Assembly (NCBI RefSeq): GCF_014698035.1
Contig: NZ_JACJSF010000030.1
Span: 25,817-89,816, forward strand
DNA: 64,000 nucleotides
Reading direction: 5' to 3'
Origin: Desmonostoc muscorum FACHB-395
Lineage (GTDB): Bacteria > Cyanobacteriota > Cyanobacteriia > Cyanobacteriales > Nostocaceae
Positions 35,853 to 45,148 of this stretch are shown here, piece after piece (positions within the stretch are counted from its first letter, which is position 1; each line of letters starts with the position of its first letter). Position numbers and translations under genes: made by a program. Under the pieces are notes generated by a model. That model ran no database searches, had not been told where the DNA came from, and worked only from the letters and a program-made list of their open reading frames with translations.

Positions 35853-37604
35853 ATGGCAAAATCTCGACGAATCGCTAAACTCAGTGCTTACTTACGACCC
35901 CATTGGCGGGAAGCGTCATTAGGCATTCTCGCTTTGTTGTCTGTCAATGCACTGGGCGTTTATATCCCTTGGTTGATTCGTGCTGGTGTTGATAAACTCT
36001 CAACAACTTTCAACTGGAACGAAATACTACATTATGTAGTAATAATTGTCTTGCTCAGTTCGGCGATGTGGCTAATGCGGATGGCATCACGCATTTGGCT
36101 ATTTGGGGTGGGTCGTCAGGTGGAATTTGACCTGAAACAACGGATTTTTGAACACTTACTAAAGCTGGAGCCGGCTTATTTTGCCAGTAATACTGCTGGC
36201 GATTTGATTAATCGGGCTACTAGTGATGTGGACAATATCAAACGGTTATTGGGTTTTGCCGTTTTGAGTTTGGCAAATACGGTGTTTGCCTACGCCCTGA
36301 CACTGCCAGTAATGCTAGCGATTAGTGTGGATCTGACGCTAGCGTCTCTGGCAGTTTACCCTTTTATGCTCTTGTTGGTGAGTCTGTTTAGCGATCGCTT
36401 ACGCAAACAGCAAGCAGCAGTCCAAGAGCAACTCTCTGAAATCAGCGAACTCATCCAGGAGGATATTAGTGGCATTGCCTTAATTAAAATCTATGCCCAA
36501 GAAGCAAATGAGCGTCGAGCCTTCTCCAAAAAAAATCAGCAGCTATTGACTGCTAACCTGGAACTAGCAAAACTCCGAAATACCCTGTTTCCGCTAATTG
36601 GTGGGCTAGCTAATGTCAGTTCGCTGGTAATTATCTGGCTAGGGGCAGCGCGGATGTCTTCTGGGGCACTTCAGGTTGGCGACTTTTTAGCCTTGTTAAT
36701 TTATGTAGAGCGTCTAGTTTTCCCCACAGCCCTTTTAGGATTCACAATTACTGCCTATCAACGGGGTGAAGTTAGTATAGATCGCCTGGAATCTATTCTC
36801 TCTGTCACACCGAAAATTCAAGACACAGCTGAGGCCATACACCTACAAGCAGCTGAACTTAAAGGGGAAGTGACAGCGAAAAATCTCACTTACAGTTACC
36901 CTGGTTCGACTACTCCAGCTTTAGAAAACGTTAATTTTACTATTGCTCCTGGAGAAACCGTGGCCATTGTTGGGGCAATTGGTTCGGGAAAATCCACTTT
37001 GGCGAATGCTTTACCGCGCTTGTTGGATATTGAATCAGGACAATTGTTTTTAGATGGGCTGGATATTACTAAAATAGCTTTGGCAGATTTACGAGGTGCG
37101 ATCGCTTACGTTCCTCAAGATAGTTTTCTATTTAGCACTACAATCAAAAATAATATCCGCTATGGCGATCCAATTAGCGAACAAGAGCAGATAGAATCTG
37201 TTGCTAAACTTGCCAAAATTGAATCAGAAATTAATAGTTTTCCTCAGCAATATGAAACTCTTGTTGGTGAACGCGGTATCACTCTTTCTGGTGGTCAACG
37301 GCAACGTACTGCCTTAGCTAGAGCGATGCTGGTCAATGCGCCAGTGTTAATTTTGGATGATGCTCTCTCTAGTGTGGATAATCAAACAGCCACGCAAATC
37401 CTCAAAAATCTCTCCAGTGGTACTGAACGCAAAACAGTAATTTTCATTACCCATCAATTATCTGCGGCGGCTGCGGCTGACAGGATTTTTGTGATGGAAA
37501 AGGGAAAAATTGTTCAAATAGGCAATCACTTAGAACTATTGCAACAACAGGGTTTATACAGAACTTTGTGGAGCCAGCATCAAGTTGAGGAATTACTGCA
37601 TTAA
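35853..37604 (+). CDS. MsbA-type ABC exporter (membrane and ATPase domains fused)
   Basis: Protein of 583 residues that works as a homodimer or with another half-transporter. The N-terminal membrane domain has six helices (about 20-300). The ATPase domain shows Walker A GAIGSGKST (about residues 377-385), Q loop YVPQDSF, signature LSGGQRQR, Walker B VLILDDALSSVD and the H loop FITHQLS. All motifs are intact. Family members export lipids, peptides or drugs; no substrate-linked gene lies next to it. A repeat-rich gap precedes the start, so it is probably transcribed on its own. Confidence 0.9.
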   Translation: MAKSRRIAKLSAYLRPHWREASLGILALLSVNALGVYIPWLIRAGVDKLSTTFNWNEILHYVVIIVLLSSAMWLMRMASRIWLFGVGRQVEFDLKQRIFEHLLKLEPAYFASNTAGDLINRATSDVDNIKRLLGFAVLSLANTVFAYALTLPVMLAISVDLTLASLAVYPFMLLLVSLFSDRLRKQQAAVQEQLSEISELIQEDISGIALIKIYAQEANERRAFSKKNQQLLTANLELAKLRNTLFPLIGGLANVSSLVIIWLGAARMSSGALQVGDFLALLIYVERLVFPTALLGFTITAYQRGEVSIDRLESILSVTPKIQDTAEAIHLQAAELKGEVTAKNLTYSYPGSTTPALENVNFTIAPGETVAIVGAIGSGKSTLANALPRLLDIESGQLFLDGLDITKIALADLRGAIAYVPQDSFLFSTTIKNNIRYGDPISEQEQIESVAKLAKIESEINSFPQQYETLVGERGITLSGGQRQRTALARAMLVNAPVLILDDALSSVDNQTATQILKNLSSGTERKTVIFITHQLSAAAAADRIFVMEKGKIVQIGNHLELLQQQGLYRTLWSQHQVEELLH

Positions 37605-37636
37605 AGTTTTGACCGAAAAGAATATTTTATTGTTTG

Positions 37637-37662
37637 TTGGGTAGCACAACTGTGCTACCCAA
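37637..37662. terminator. Palindromic terminator between convergent genes
   Basis: 12-bp arms (TTGGGTAGCACA at 37637-37648 and complement at 37651-37662) lie between the convergent ABC exporter and nuclease genes. T-rich flanks on both sides suit bidirectional termination. Confidence 0.7.
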
Positions 37663-37666
37663 ATCT

Positions 37667-39490
37667 TTAGGGATTACAGTATGCCCGTTCTGCTAATGTG
37701 ACATCTAGCACGAATGGATTATCATTACCTTGAAATTTGGCGATCGCGTGACTGCGTTCTATTTCAGTAATATCCGGTACGTCTTGCTGATTCCATTTAC
37801 ACAAAGTCTGACGCTGATTCTGAAAGTAATTTCGGTCTACGTTCTCAGCCTGATTCCGATAGATAGTGTAAAAGTAGAAAATTGCCCTAGCTATATCCCC
37901 TTTTACTTTTTCTCTAGGCTCAAATTTAGCAGATGATGATTCGCTAAACTCGTCAATTGCTCTACTAGGAATTGTAGATTGAACAGTATCATTTCGATAC
38001 CATTTTTTAGTACTGGTGTCGGCTATATCGTCGAAGGGTTTATTTCCTCGCTCACTATTAATATTTTCTCGTGCAGGAAATAAATGGTGAAGGTCACTTC
38101 GAGCATTACCGTTGTCAGCCCCTTTACTTTGTGGCCAAACGTGTTCAGTATTCAGCCCTAATTTGTCAGCTTCCTGACTAGGATCGCCATTACCATTTAG
38201 ATGAATTTGGTAACTGGCATAGATATCTGTCACAATACCCGCTTGGTTGTCAATAATGCCAAACATTTCGTCTCTGGCGCGATCGTAGTTCAAAGTTTTG
38301 CTAGGCGTATACTTCTTAGCAAGTTCTTCAACTAGAGCGACTTTGGATAATTGAGGCAATATAATTGCCGAATCATTTACGGGAGTGGGAGTAGGTTGAA
38401 CAACAGGAGGAATAGTGTCAGAGGTGGACTGGCTAGTAGGTAATGTAAACGCTGCAATCACAGGATCGTGGTCACTGACAGGCTGACTAAAGCCAACATT
38501 GACATGCACAATGTCAATTTTTGGTTGAGCAAAACCGGAAAGGTTTTCACTGACCAACAAATGGTCAATAAGTTGAGGTTTTCCCCGGAATTTGAAAGTA
38601 AAGCGATCGCTAGCAGGTAAACGATCCGTCAGATTCTCAAGAATGTTACCCTTTAAAGTTTTCAGAGGTAAGGAATCAGGTAAATCGTTTAAGTCACCCA
38701 GTACAATTACTTTGGCTTGCGGGTCAACTTCTAATATTTGCCCTACAAATTCATTAACGATTTCGGCTTGCTTGACTCGTTGTACATCGCTAGGAGAACC
38801 TCCCAGCTTAGAAACAAAGTGATTAGCAATGATAAACAGCTTTTGGTCGTTAAATATAAATTCTGCTACAAGTGGCTTACGGCTTTCCTCGAAAGCACTA
38901 TTGGTAGGATCAATTCGACCTGGGTTGAGTGAGAGGTCAAGACCATTTGCACCTTGAGTAATAGCCACAGCATCTAACGAACCGCCTTTTTTGGGCAGTT
39001 TTGCTAGAGTTACCCGACTGGGCCGAAATAATAAACCGATACGGATATTACCTCCAGGTTCTCCACCATCTCGATCGTCACTAGGTGCGATATCCACAAA
39101 ATCGTATGCCGGACTACCGATATTTTCGAGCGCAGCAATCAGTTTTTGGTAAGTCTCGTTTGCATTCACAACATCGTCATTGGTTGGCCCGTTGTTATCC
39201 TGAACTTCAACCAAACTGATGACATCTGGGGCGTTCAAATTATTGAGAATAATTTTGGCAATATCATCAAAACGTCGATCTTTTGGGTCTAAATTCTCGA
39301 CATTAAAAGTTGCAACAGTCAATACATCCTGGGAATTTTTTAGAGATGTTGTTTCCCGTTGGGCAACTGGAAGTAAAGGAGTTGGCAATTGTGCTATTGG
39401 ACTAGCGTGCAGTGGACTAATCCATACAGAGAAGATGAGAACAGTACTAAATAGTAACAACAATTTGATGAGTTTCATTCTCTCTTCCAA
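37667..39490 (-). CDS. Secreted double nuclease: EEP domain fused to EndA-type domain
   Basis: Protein of 607 residues with a signal peptide (hydrophobic 8-28, ISPLHA). Residues 55-350 are an endonuclease/exonuclease/phosphatase domain: ATFNVENL (Asn, Glu), SLVEVQDN (Glu95), ANHFVSK (His224), LGDLND (Asp266, Asn268) and SDHDPV (Asp340, His341). After a Pro/Thr linker, residues 380-605 are an endonuclease I/NucM-type domain with LNTEHVWPQSKG (His450), DLHHLFPARENIN and NKPFDD. Both active sites look complete. Expected role is degrading DNA outside the cell or in the periplasm, for nutrient (phosphate) recovery or defence against incoming DNA. No immunity or competence gene is adjacent. Confidence 0.88.
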   Translation of the reverse strand: MEERMKLIKLLLLFSTVLIFSVWISPLHASPIAQLPTPLLPVAQRETTSLKNSQDVLTVATFNVENLDPKDRRFDDIAKIILNNLNAPDVISLVEVQDNNGPTNDDVVNANETYQKLIAALENIGSPAYDFVDIAPSDDRDGGEPGGNIRIGLLFRPSRVTLAKLPKKGGSLDAVAITQGANGLDLSLNPGRIDPTNSAFEESRKPLVAEFIFNDQKLFIIANHFVSKLGGSPSDVQRVKQAEIVNEFVGQILEVDPQAKVIVLGDLNDLPDSLPLKTLKGNILENLTDRLPASDRFTFKFRGKPQLIDHLLVSENLSGFAQPKIDIVHVNVGFSQPVSDHDPVIAAFTLPTSQSTSDTIPPVVQPTPTPVNDSAIILPQLSKVALVEELAKKYTPSKTLNYDRARDEMFGIIDNQAGIVTDIYASYQIHLNGNGDPSQEADKLGLNTEHVWPQSKGADNGNARSDLHHLFPARENINSERGNKPFDDIADTSTKKWYRNDTVQSTIPSRAIDEFSESSSAKFEPREKVKGDIARAIFYFYTIYRNQAENVDRNYFQNQRQTLCKWNQQDVPDITEIERSHAIAKFQGNDNPFVLDVTLAERAYCNP

Positions 39491-39867
39491 TGAAGATATT
39501 TTCTAGATTAATCTTCTTTTGAATAGAGTTCAATTAAGAGAATTTTTAAATTGAGTAAAGGTGAGCATTATACCTGAGAGAAAATACTAGGACAAAAGGA
39601 AAATTTGCTCTATTTATCTTCTACATTTGCGGTCTATTAGATACCGTGTTTAATATCAAATATTGATAATTAATTATTGGTAGCGATGGCTGTGACGGGT
39701 TCTCTACAAGAGGCTATAGCAGTGCCTACATAGACCGTTATACTTTTCAATCACCGTGGCTTTGGATAACTTCATGAAGCTAGTACAAGGTAGTGTAATT
39801 ACCACGTTAGTTTTTTGGGATAGGTGGGTAGTATAAATTACCGAAAAAACTAATTTGGCATATAGTG
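39491..39867. other. Intergenic, divergent promoters
   Basis: 377 bp, AT-rich, nothing recognised except promoter space for the nuclease (- strand) and the HupE-like gene (+ strand). Confidence 0.45.
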
Positions 39868-40542
39868 ATGTTCAAAAGGAAATTATCAGAATTCCGTGCT
39901 TCACAGGAATTTTACACCTCGAAGTTAATGGATCGCCATATTGGAGCGATCGCAGCTTTAATTTTAATTAGCTTACTGAGTTCATTGAGTGGAACGCCAG
40001 ATAGTCATACCATCACTACCTGGTGGGAAGGCTTTCTCTGGGGATTGGCAGATCCAGTAATTGCCTTAGATTCTTTAGTGGGGATTGTTGCTATTGGCTT
40101 ACTGTCATCTATGTTTGTTCGTGGCGCTGCGATCGCTGGATGTTTTGCTTTAGCAGCAATCTTGGGCATTGTAATTCATCTATTCCAGCTAAATTTCCCA
40201 GGCATAGAAATAGCGATTGCTATTTCTACCATCGTTTTTAGTACTATGCTGATGATGCCAAATCAACCAAACTTTGTGGTACTTGCTCTGATGGGCATCA
40301 GCGCTGGTTTATTTCAGGGTTACACTGTTGCTGATTCTATTATTGGGGCAGGAATGATGCCATTAATTGCCTATATAGTAGGTATGACCTTGACTCTGTT
40401 TGTGGTTGCCATGAGTGCCAGAGAAATTGGTGGTGCAATGGGTATGGGAGAAATAAACCGGACTCTACCCTGGAAAATTAGCATTGCTGGCTTCGCTTTC
40501 TGTGCGATCGGCATCGTGTTTTTGAGCAATTCGATGAGCTAA
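39868..40542 (+). CDS. HupE/UreJ-like membrane protein lacking the usual His ligands
   Basis: Protein of 224 residues with about six membrane helices. The order of helices and the segment GFLWGLADPVIALDSLVGIVA align with the HupE/UreJ signature (GFxHPxxGxDHL), which binds nickel or cobalt. Here the first His is Ala and the second is Ser, although Pro and Asp remain. It may be a paralogue with changed substrate or a non-transporting protein. Start: GTG 39865 or ATG 39868; the latter is used. No hydrogenase or urease gene is nearby. Confidence 0.68.
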   Translation: MFKRKLSEFRASQEFYTSKLMDRHIGAIAALILISLLSSLSGTPDSHTITTWWEGFLWGLADPVIALDSLVGIVAIGLLSSMFVRGAAIAGCFALAAILGIVIHLFQLNFPGIEIAIAISTIVFSTMLMMPNQPNFVVLALMGISAGLFQGYTVADSIIGAGMMPLIAYIVGMTLTLFVVAMSAREIGGAMGMGEINRTLPWKISIAGFAFCAIGIVFLSNSMS

Positions 40543-41201
40543 ATCACATATTTCAATTCAGTGGAATACATTTATTTTTGGGGCGTACACTTAGCTGTGC
40601 GCCCTTATTATGTGGATAGATATTTAGAAGCTATATCTCAATAAAAGCTTGTGAAAGCTGAATAAATTGCGGATACGCTAACAGAATGAATTTATAAAAA
40701 TAACTTTTAACAGGGAAAATGTATCACAAAAAATTATAAAAATATCAAATCTAAAGAGATTTTTTAGGAATTAAAGATTATTAATTTATCATGACAAAAA
40801 ACATTTATTTTTGGCTTAATCTGCCTCTGATTGTTGGCACTGTTACAACCCGTAATTTGGAAACCGTTTACTATACCTAAGTACTTTCCAAAAAGAAAAC
40901 TAGCTCATCATTAACATAAGGCTCTTATACCATTTCACAAAATGACTGATACAAATGATTTTTCTCTAATTCTGTCATCTTGCTCTCCTGATGGCTATTT
41001 GTATCAACCTTAAAGTGAAATGGTATTAATACTGGAGAGTGATTTATTATCGTATACAGAAAATCGCAGCAGATTGATAAATTGTCAGCAATTTTCATTT
41101 TTTATGAACTTTGAATCGATAAATTAACAACAACTAACAGAAGTAAGGATAAAAACTTAATCTATTTAGTTTTTTCTGCGCCACTAGTTAAGAGGTAATC
41201 T
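40543..41201. other. Intergenic region between HupE-like gene and devB
   Basis: 659 bp. It has a terminator-like hairpin at 40581-40604 (GGGCGTACAC, CTGTGCGCCC) after the HupE-like gene and a 100-bp inverted-repeat element at 40927-41026; the rest is the presumed devBCA promoter region. No gene recognised. Confidence 0.5.
40927..41026. mobile_element. 100-bp inverted-repeat element (candidate MITE)
   Basis: Perfect 12-bp inverted ends ATACCATTTCAC (40927-40938) and GTGAAATGGTAT (41015-41026), plus an inner inverted pair GATACAAAT / ATTTGTATC. No coding capacity. A lone end (GTGAAATGGTAT) appears near 54560, so the sequence is dispersed in this genome. Confidence 0.55.
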
Positions 41202-42401
41202 ATGGTGCGAAACTCAAAGCTAGGGTACAGAACGTTCCCTAAGTCTATTCTGCGTCCATCTGTTGCTATAGGTATAATTGCATCTTTATTGATTGGCGGA
41301 ATAAGTTTTTATATAGTAAAACGCTGGCAAAATTATGCAAATCCAGAAACACAAGTGCCAGCAACACAATTACCACAGTTAAAAACGGTAACAGCTTTAG
41401 GGCGAATTGAACCACAGGGAAAGGTAATAAAACTTTCTGCTGCGGTATCTGCTGAAGGAAGTCGGGTAGAAAAGTTGTTAGTAAAGGAAGGGGATTGGGT
41501 AAAAGCGGGACAATTGATTGCAATTTTGAATAGCCGCGATCGCTTGCAGGCAGAATTAAAAGAGGCGCAGGAACAAGTAAAAGTAGCACAGGCAAACCTA
41601 AACCGCACCCAAGCAGGTGCTAAACGTGGTGAAATTGCCGCCCAAAAAGCCGCGATCGCTCGCTTAGAAGCAGAACGCCAAGGTGATATTAATACTCAAG
41701 CAGCGACAATTGAGCGATTCCAAGCCGAAGTACAAAATGCCCAAACAGAAGACGAACGTTATCAGCAACTATATCAAGAGGGTGCAATTTCCACCTCCCA
41801 ACGAGATAGTAAGCGTTTAAACCTGGAAACCGCCCAAAAAAGCCTGCAAGAAGCACAAGCACAGTTAAATCGTACCCAATCAGCTAGCCAGCAACAAATA
41901 AAACAGGCTACAGCGACTCTTGAGGAAATTGCTGAGGTACGAGGAGTAGACGTAGAAGGTGCCCAAGCAGAAATCAATCGGGCTGTAGCAGCCATGAATC
42001 TGGCAAAAGTTAATCTAAAACAGGCTGAAGTGCGATCGCCCCAAACTGGACAAGTATTCGAGATCCACACCCATCCTGGCGAATTAGTATCAAATGATGG
42101 CATTGCTGACATTGGACAAACTAGCCAAATGTATGTCATCGCCGAAGTCTATGAAAGCGATATCGGCAAAGTTCATTCAGGGCAACAAGTACGAATATTT
42201 GGCGATTACCTCCCCCTTGAATTGCAGGGAATAGTAGATCGCAAAGGTTTGCAAGTGCGACGGCAAAATGTCATTAACACAGATCCCGTCAGCAATATCG
42301 ACAACAGAGTAGTAGAAGTTTATATCCGACTAGATGAAGTTTCCAGTCGAAAAGCTGCCAGCTTAACCAATATGCAAGTTAAGGCAGTAATTGAATTATG
42401 A
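41202..42401 (+). CDS. devB: DevB-family membrane fusion protein of an ABC exporter
   Basis: Protein of 399 residues. One N-terminal membrane anchor (SVAIGIIASLLIGGISFYIV) is followed by a lipoyl/barrel half (TALGRIEPQGKVIKLSA, VKEGDWVKAGQLIA), a long Gln/Ala/Glu-rich coiled-coil hairpin (about 105-265) and the second half (SPQTGQVFEIHTHPGE). This is the HlyD-like adaptor linking an inner-membrane ABC pump to TolC. It is the first gene of a devB-devC-devA set; in Anabaena such a set exports heterocyst glycolipids, but these genomes carry several paralogous sets, so this copy may export another envelope lipid. An AGAGGT site precedes the ATG. Confidence 0.9.
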   Translation: MVRNSKLGYRTFPKSILRPSVAIGIIASLLIGGISFYIVKRWQNYANPETQVPATQLPQLKTVTALGRIEPQGKVIKLSAAVSAEGSRVEKLLVKEGDWVKAGQLIAILNSRDRLQAELKEAQEQVKVAQANLNRTQAGAKRGEIAAQKAAIARLEAERQGDINTQAATIERFQAEVQNAQTEDERYQQLYQEGAISTSQRDSKRLNLETAQKSLQEAQAQLNRTQSASQQQIKQATATLEEIAEVRGVDVEGAQAEINRAVAAMNLAKVNLKQAEVRSPQTGQVFEIHTHPGELVSNDGIADIGQTSQMYVIAEVYESDIGKVHSGQQVRIFGDYLPLELQGIVDRKGLQVRRQNVINTDPVSNIDNRVVEVYIRLDEVSSRKAASLTNMQVKAVIEL

Positions 42402-42500
42402 ATTGGGCATTGGGAATTGGGAATTGGGAATGGGTATTTTCCTTGTCCCCTTGTCCCCTTGTCCCCTTGTCTCCCCTGCTCCCCCTGCCCCCTGCCTCTT
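42402..42500. repeat. STRR-type repeats between devB and devC
   Basis: The 99-bp gap is filled by GGGAATTG heptamers, then CCTTGTCCCC units (four in a row) and CTGCCCCCTG. It is the flank of the A-D repeat family without the 26-bp core. It lies inside an operon, so it will be in the mRNA. Confidence 0.75.
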
Positions 42501-43676
42501 ATGATGGGATTGATCAAACAACTGCGACGGCGAACCCCTCTAGGATGGCTGCAACTGAACCATGAAAAAAGCCGCCTCTTGGTGGCTTTGTCAGGTATTG
42601 CCTTTGCGGATCTTCTCATGTTCATGCAGCTGGGCTTTCAGACTGCGCTGTATGACAGTAACACCAGACTACATCGCAGTTTGCAAGCAGACATTGTTTT
42701 AACCAGTCCCCAAGCCCGTAACCTGCCAAGCTTGTCTACATTTTCTCGTCGACGACTTTACCAAGCAATGGATATACCAGGGGTGAAGTCGGCAGAACCA
42801 ATGTATTTCAATAATACAATCTGGAAAAATCCTCAAACACATCGTGAGACAGGGGTGTTAGTTATCGGGTTTAATCCAGATAAGCCAGCCTTTGACTTAC
42901 CGGATGTTAACCAGCAATTACAGGCAATTAAGCTACCAGATACCGTTTTGTTTGATCGTGGTGCAAGAGGAGATTATCAAAAAGCGATCGCTCAAATTGA
43001 CCAAGGGAAAACCCTAACCACCGAAATAGAACGGCGCACAATTACCATTAGTGGCTTATTTCAAGTCGGGGCTTCCTTTGGTTCTGATGGCAATCTGATT
43101 ACTAGCGATCAAAATTTTTTGCGGCTATTTTCTGGGCGACAGTCAAGTAGCATCAGTCTAGGTTTGATTAAGGTAAAACCAGGCTATGACCCGAAAAAAG
43201 TGGCAGCAAGCTTGAAAGCCTACCTGAGAGATGATGTCAAAGTCTTAACCCACGCCGAATTTATTGAATTTGAGAACAACTTTTGGAGGACAAATTCCCC
43301 AATTGGGTTTATTTTCAGCCTGGGTGTATCAATGGGCTTTGTGGTGGGCGTAATTATTGTCTATCAAGTCCTTTCCACCGATGTTAATGCCCATGTTCGA
43401 GAATACGCCACCTTTAAAGCAATGGGATATCGCAATTATTACCTGCTGGGTGTGGTGCTTGAAGAATCGTTGATATTGGCAGCACTGGGCTTCCTCCCCG
43501 GATTGGGAGTGTCCTTAGCACTTTACCAACTGACTCGCAGTGCCACAAATTTACCCATGTACATGACTGCGATTCGGGCATTGCAGGTATTAGTGCTAAC
43601 TATCATTATGTGTACAATTTCCGGTGCGATCGCCACCCGCAAACTCCAAGCCACCGATCCTGCTGATATGTTCTAA
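42501..43676 (+). CDS. devC: DevC-family ABC exporter permease
   Basis: Membrane protein of about 391 residues. The start is at the ATG ATG pair (42501/42504) because the reading frame before it is translated repeat. Near the N-terminus is a membrane segment (LLVALSGIAFADLLMFMQLGF), then a large periplasmic domain (about 50-270) and three C-terminal helices (GFIFSLGVSMGFVVGVIIVY; LILAALGFLPGLGVSLALY; LQVLVLTIIMCTISGAIA), the FtsX/MacB-like permease plan. It pairs with devA and devB. The C-terminus KLQATDPADMF is typical of DevC. Confidence 0.9.
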   Translation: MMGLIKQLRRRTPLGWLQLNHEKSRLLVALSGIAFADLLMFMQLGFQTALYDSNTRLHRSLQADIVLTSPQARNLPSLSTFSRRRLYQAMDIPGVKSAEPMYFNNTIWKNPQTHRETGVLVIGFNPDKPAFDLPDVNQQLQAIKLPDTVLFDRGARGDYQKAIAQIDQGKTLTTEIERRTITISGLFQVGASFGSDGNLITSDQNFLRLFSGRQSSSISLGLIKVKPGYDPKKVAASLKAYLRDDVKVLTHAEFIEFENNFWRTNSPIGFIFSLGVSMGFVVGVIIVYQVLSTDVNAHVREYATFKAMGYRNYYLLGVVLEESLILAALGFLPGLGVSLALYQLTRSATNLPMYMTAIRALQVLVLTIIMCTISGAIATRKLQATDPADMF

Positions 43677-43687
43677 ATTTGCCATTG

Positions 43688-43717
43688 GTCATTTGTCATT
43701 TGCAAAGGACAAATGAC
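43688..43717. repeat. Hairpin-forming GTCATTTGTC repeat between devC and devA
   Basis: Perfect 10-bp arms GTCATTTGTC (43688-43697) and GACAAATGAC (43708-43717). Related heptamer arrays lie at 6242-6294, 46750-46805 and 58340-58388. Being within the operon it may affect the relative level of devA. Confidence 0.75.
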
Positions 43718-43743
43718 AATTATTACCAGTAATCGAGCCATTT

Positions 43744-44442
43744 ATGACTAGTCAACCTGTGATCTCTATTAAAAATCTCGACCACCACTTTGGTAACAGT
43801 TCCCTCCGCAAGCAAGTTTTATCTAACATCAACTTAGAGATTAACCCCGGTGAAATTATTATTATGACCGGGCCCTCTGGTTCTGGAAAGACTACCTTGC
43901 TAACCTTAGTTGGTGGATTGCGTTCTGCCCAATCTGGTAGTTTGCAGGTGTTGGGGCGAGAACTTTGTGGTGCTAGTGCTGAACAATTAGTACAAGCACG
44001 ACGGCATAACGGTTATATTTTCCAAGCACATAATTTACATGGGAGTTTAACGGCACTCCAAAACGTCAAAATGGCTTTGGAATTACACAAATATCTTGGG
44101 TTAAAAACGATGCTAGCTAGGTCAGCCCAGATGTTAGAGCAGGTAGGATTAGGAAATCATTTACATTACTATCCTGAAAAACTATCTGGAGGACAAAAGC
44201 AACGAGTAGCGATCGCTCGCGCCTTAGTTAGTCATCCTCAAATAATCCTAGCGGATGAACCCACCGCCGCCCTTGACAGTCAATCAGGTCGGGATGTAGT
44301 CAATCTTATGCAAAAACTGGCAAAAGAACAAAGCTGTACCATCTTGATGGTTACTCATGACAACCGCATTCTTGACATTGCCGATCGCATCGTTGATATG
44401 GAAGATGGTAAGCTCAAGTCAGAATTAACGCTCTCAATCTGA
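43744..44442 (+). CDS. devA: DevA-family ABC exporter ATPase
   Basis: Protein of 232 residues. Walker A GPSGSGKTTLL, Q loop FQAHNL, signature KLSGGQKQRVAIARAL, Walker B ILADEPTAALD and H loop MVTHD are all present. It supplies energy to the DevC permease, with DevB bridging to TolC. It is 67 bp downstream of devC and likely in the same transcript. A strong hairpin at 44616-44650 may end the operon. Confidence 0.92.
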   Translation: MTSQPVISIKNLDHHFGNSSLRKQVLSNINLEINPGEIIIMTGPSGSGKTTLLTLVGGLRSAQSGSLQVLGRELCGASAEQLVQARRHNGYIFQAHNLHGSLTALQNVKMALELHKYLGLKTMLARSAQMLEQVGLGNHLHYYPEKLSGGQKQRVAIARALVSHPQIILADEPTAALDSQSGRDVVNLMQKLAKEQSCTILMVTHDNRILDIADRIVDMEDGKLKSELTLSI

Positions 44443-45148
44443 AGTTAATCAGCTTTCATTCCTCAAGCTCAGAAATCGAAACCAAAACAATTTAAGTAAA
44501 ATCACTGTTGTTTTATACCTTATATTAACAATAATAATATGTGTTATTAGTGTATAAACGGTGATTAAGAATTAGATAAATTAAAAATAATATAATTTCA
44601 CACTATATTTTACTAAAAATTAGGGTAGGCATCTTGCCTACCCTAATTTTGCAAATTAAATGCTCAATAACTTAATAAATCGAACTTTGCCTAAGCTTAA
44701 TAGGGTTATTTATAATACTTTGCCCTTGGTTTACCTGACTTGCGCCATTTACTTACACTAATTTTAACTTAGCAATCTAGTATGAGTGTCCAGTTGAACA
44801 AGTGTCCAGTTGATTCCAAGATTTTCTTCAAGTATTATTATGTAATGGGTATAATCACAAGGGGTTTCTTTTTTTGCCTAATAAATGATACCTTGGCAAA
44901 CAACTATAGAGTCTTTGCCTTCAATCTAGTTAAATTTTAAGATCATTACCAATGTCAATGTAATACATAAAGTTAATACCAACTAACTAAATTACAGTTA
45001 CAAATCATTCTCTCTTATCTCCTACCTGATGTAACTCTGATGTCTATAAGTCACTGGAGGGTTTCAAAAACATCTACGTCAAAGAGGAAACACGAGTAAA
45101 AATAAGCTAGTCTATTTTCCAACACAAGCAAGGAATTTTTGTAGCTCT
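44443..45148. other. Long intergenic region, devA terminator and M23 promoter
   Basis: 706 bp with no gene. It contains the 44616-44650 hairpin and a direct repeat GTGTCCAGTTGA (two copies around 44787-44816). The right part is presumed promoter region of the M23 peptidase gene. Confidence 0.45.
44616..44650 (+). terminator. Strong hairpin downstream of devA
   Basis: Perfect 15-bp stem (AAAATTAGGGTAGGC at 44616-44630, complement 44636-44650) with a 5-nt loop. The A-rich left and T-rich right ends suit rho-independent termination in either direction. It lies 174 bp after the devA stop. Confidence 0.75.
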
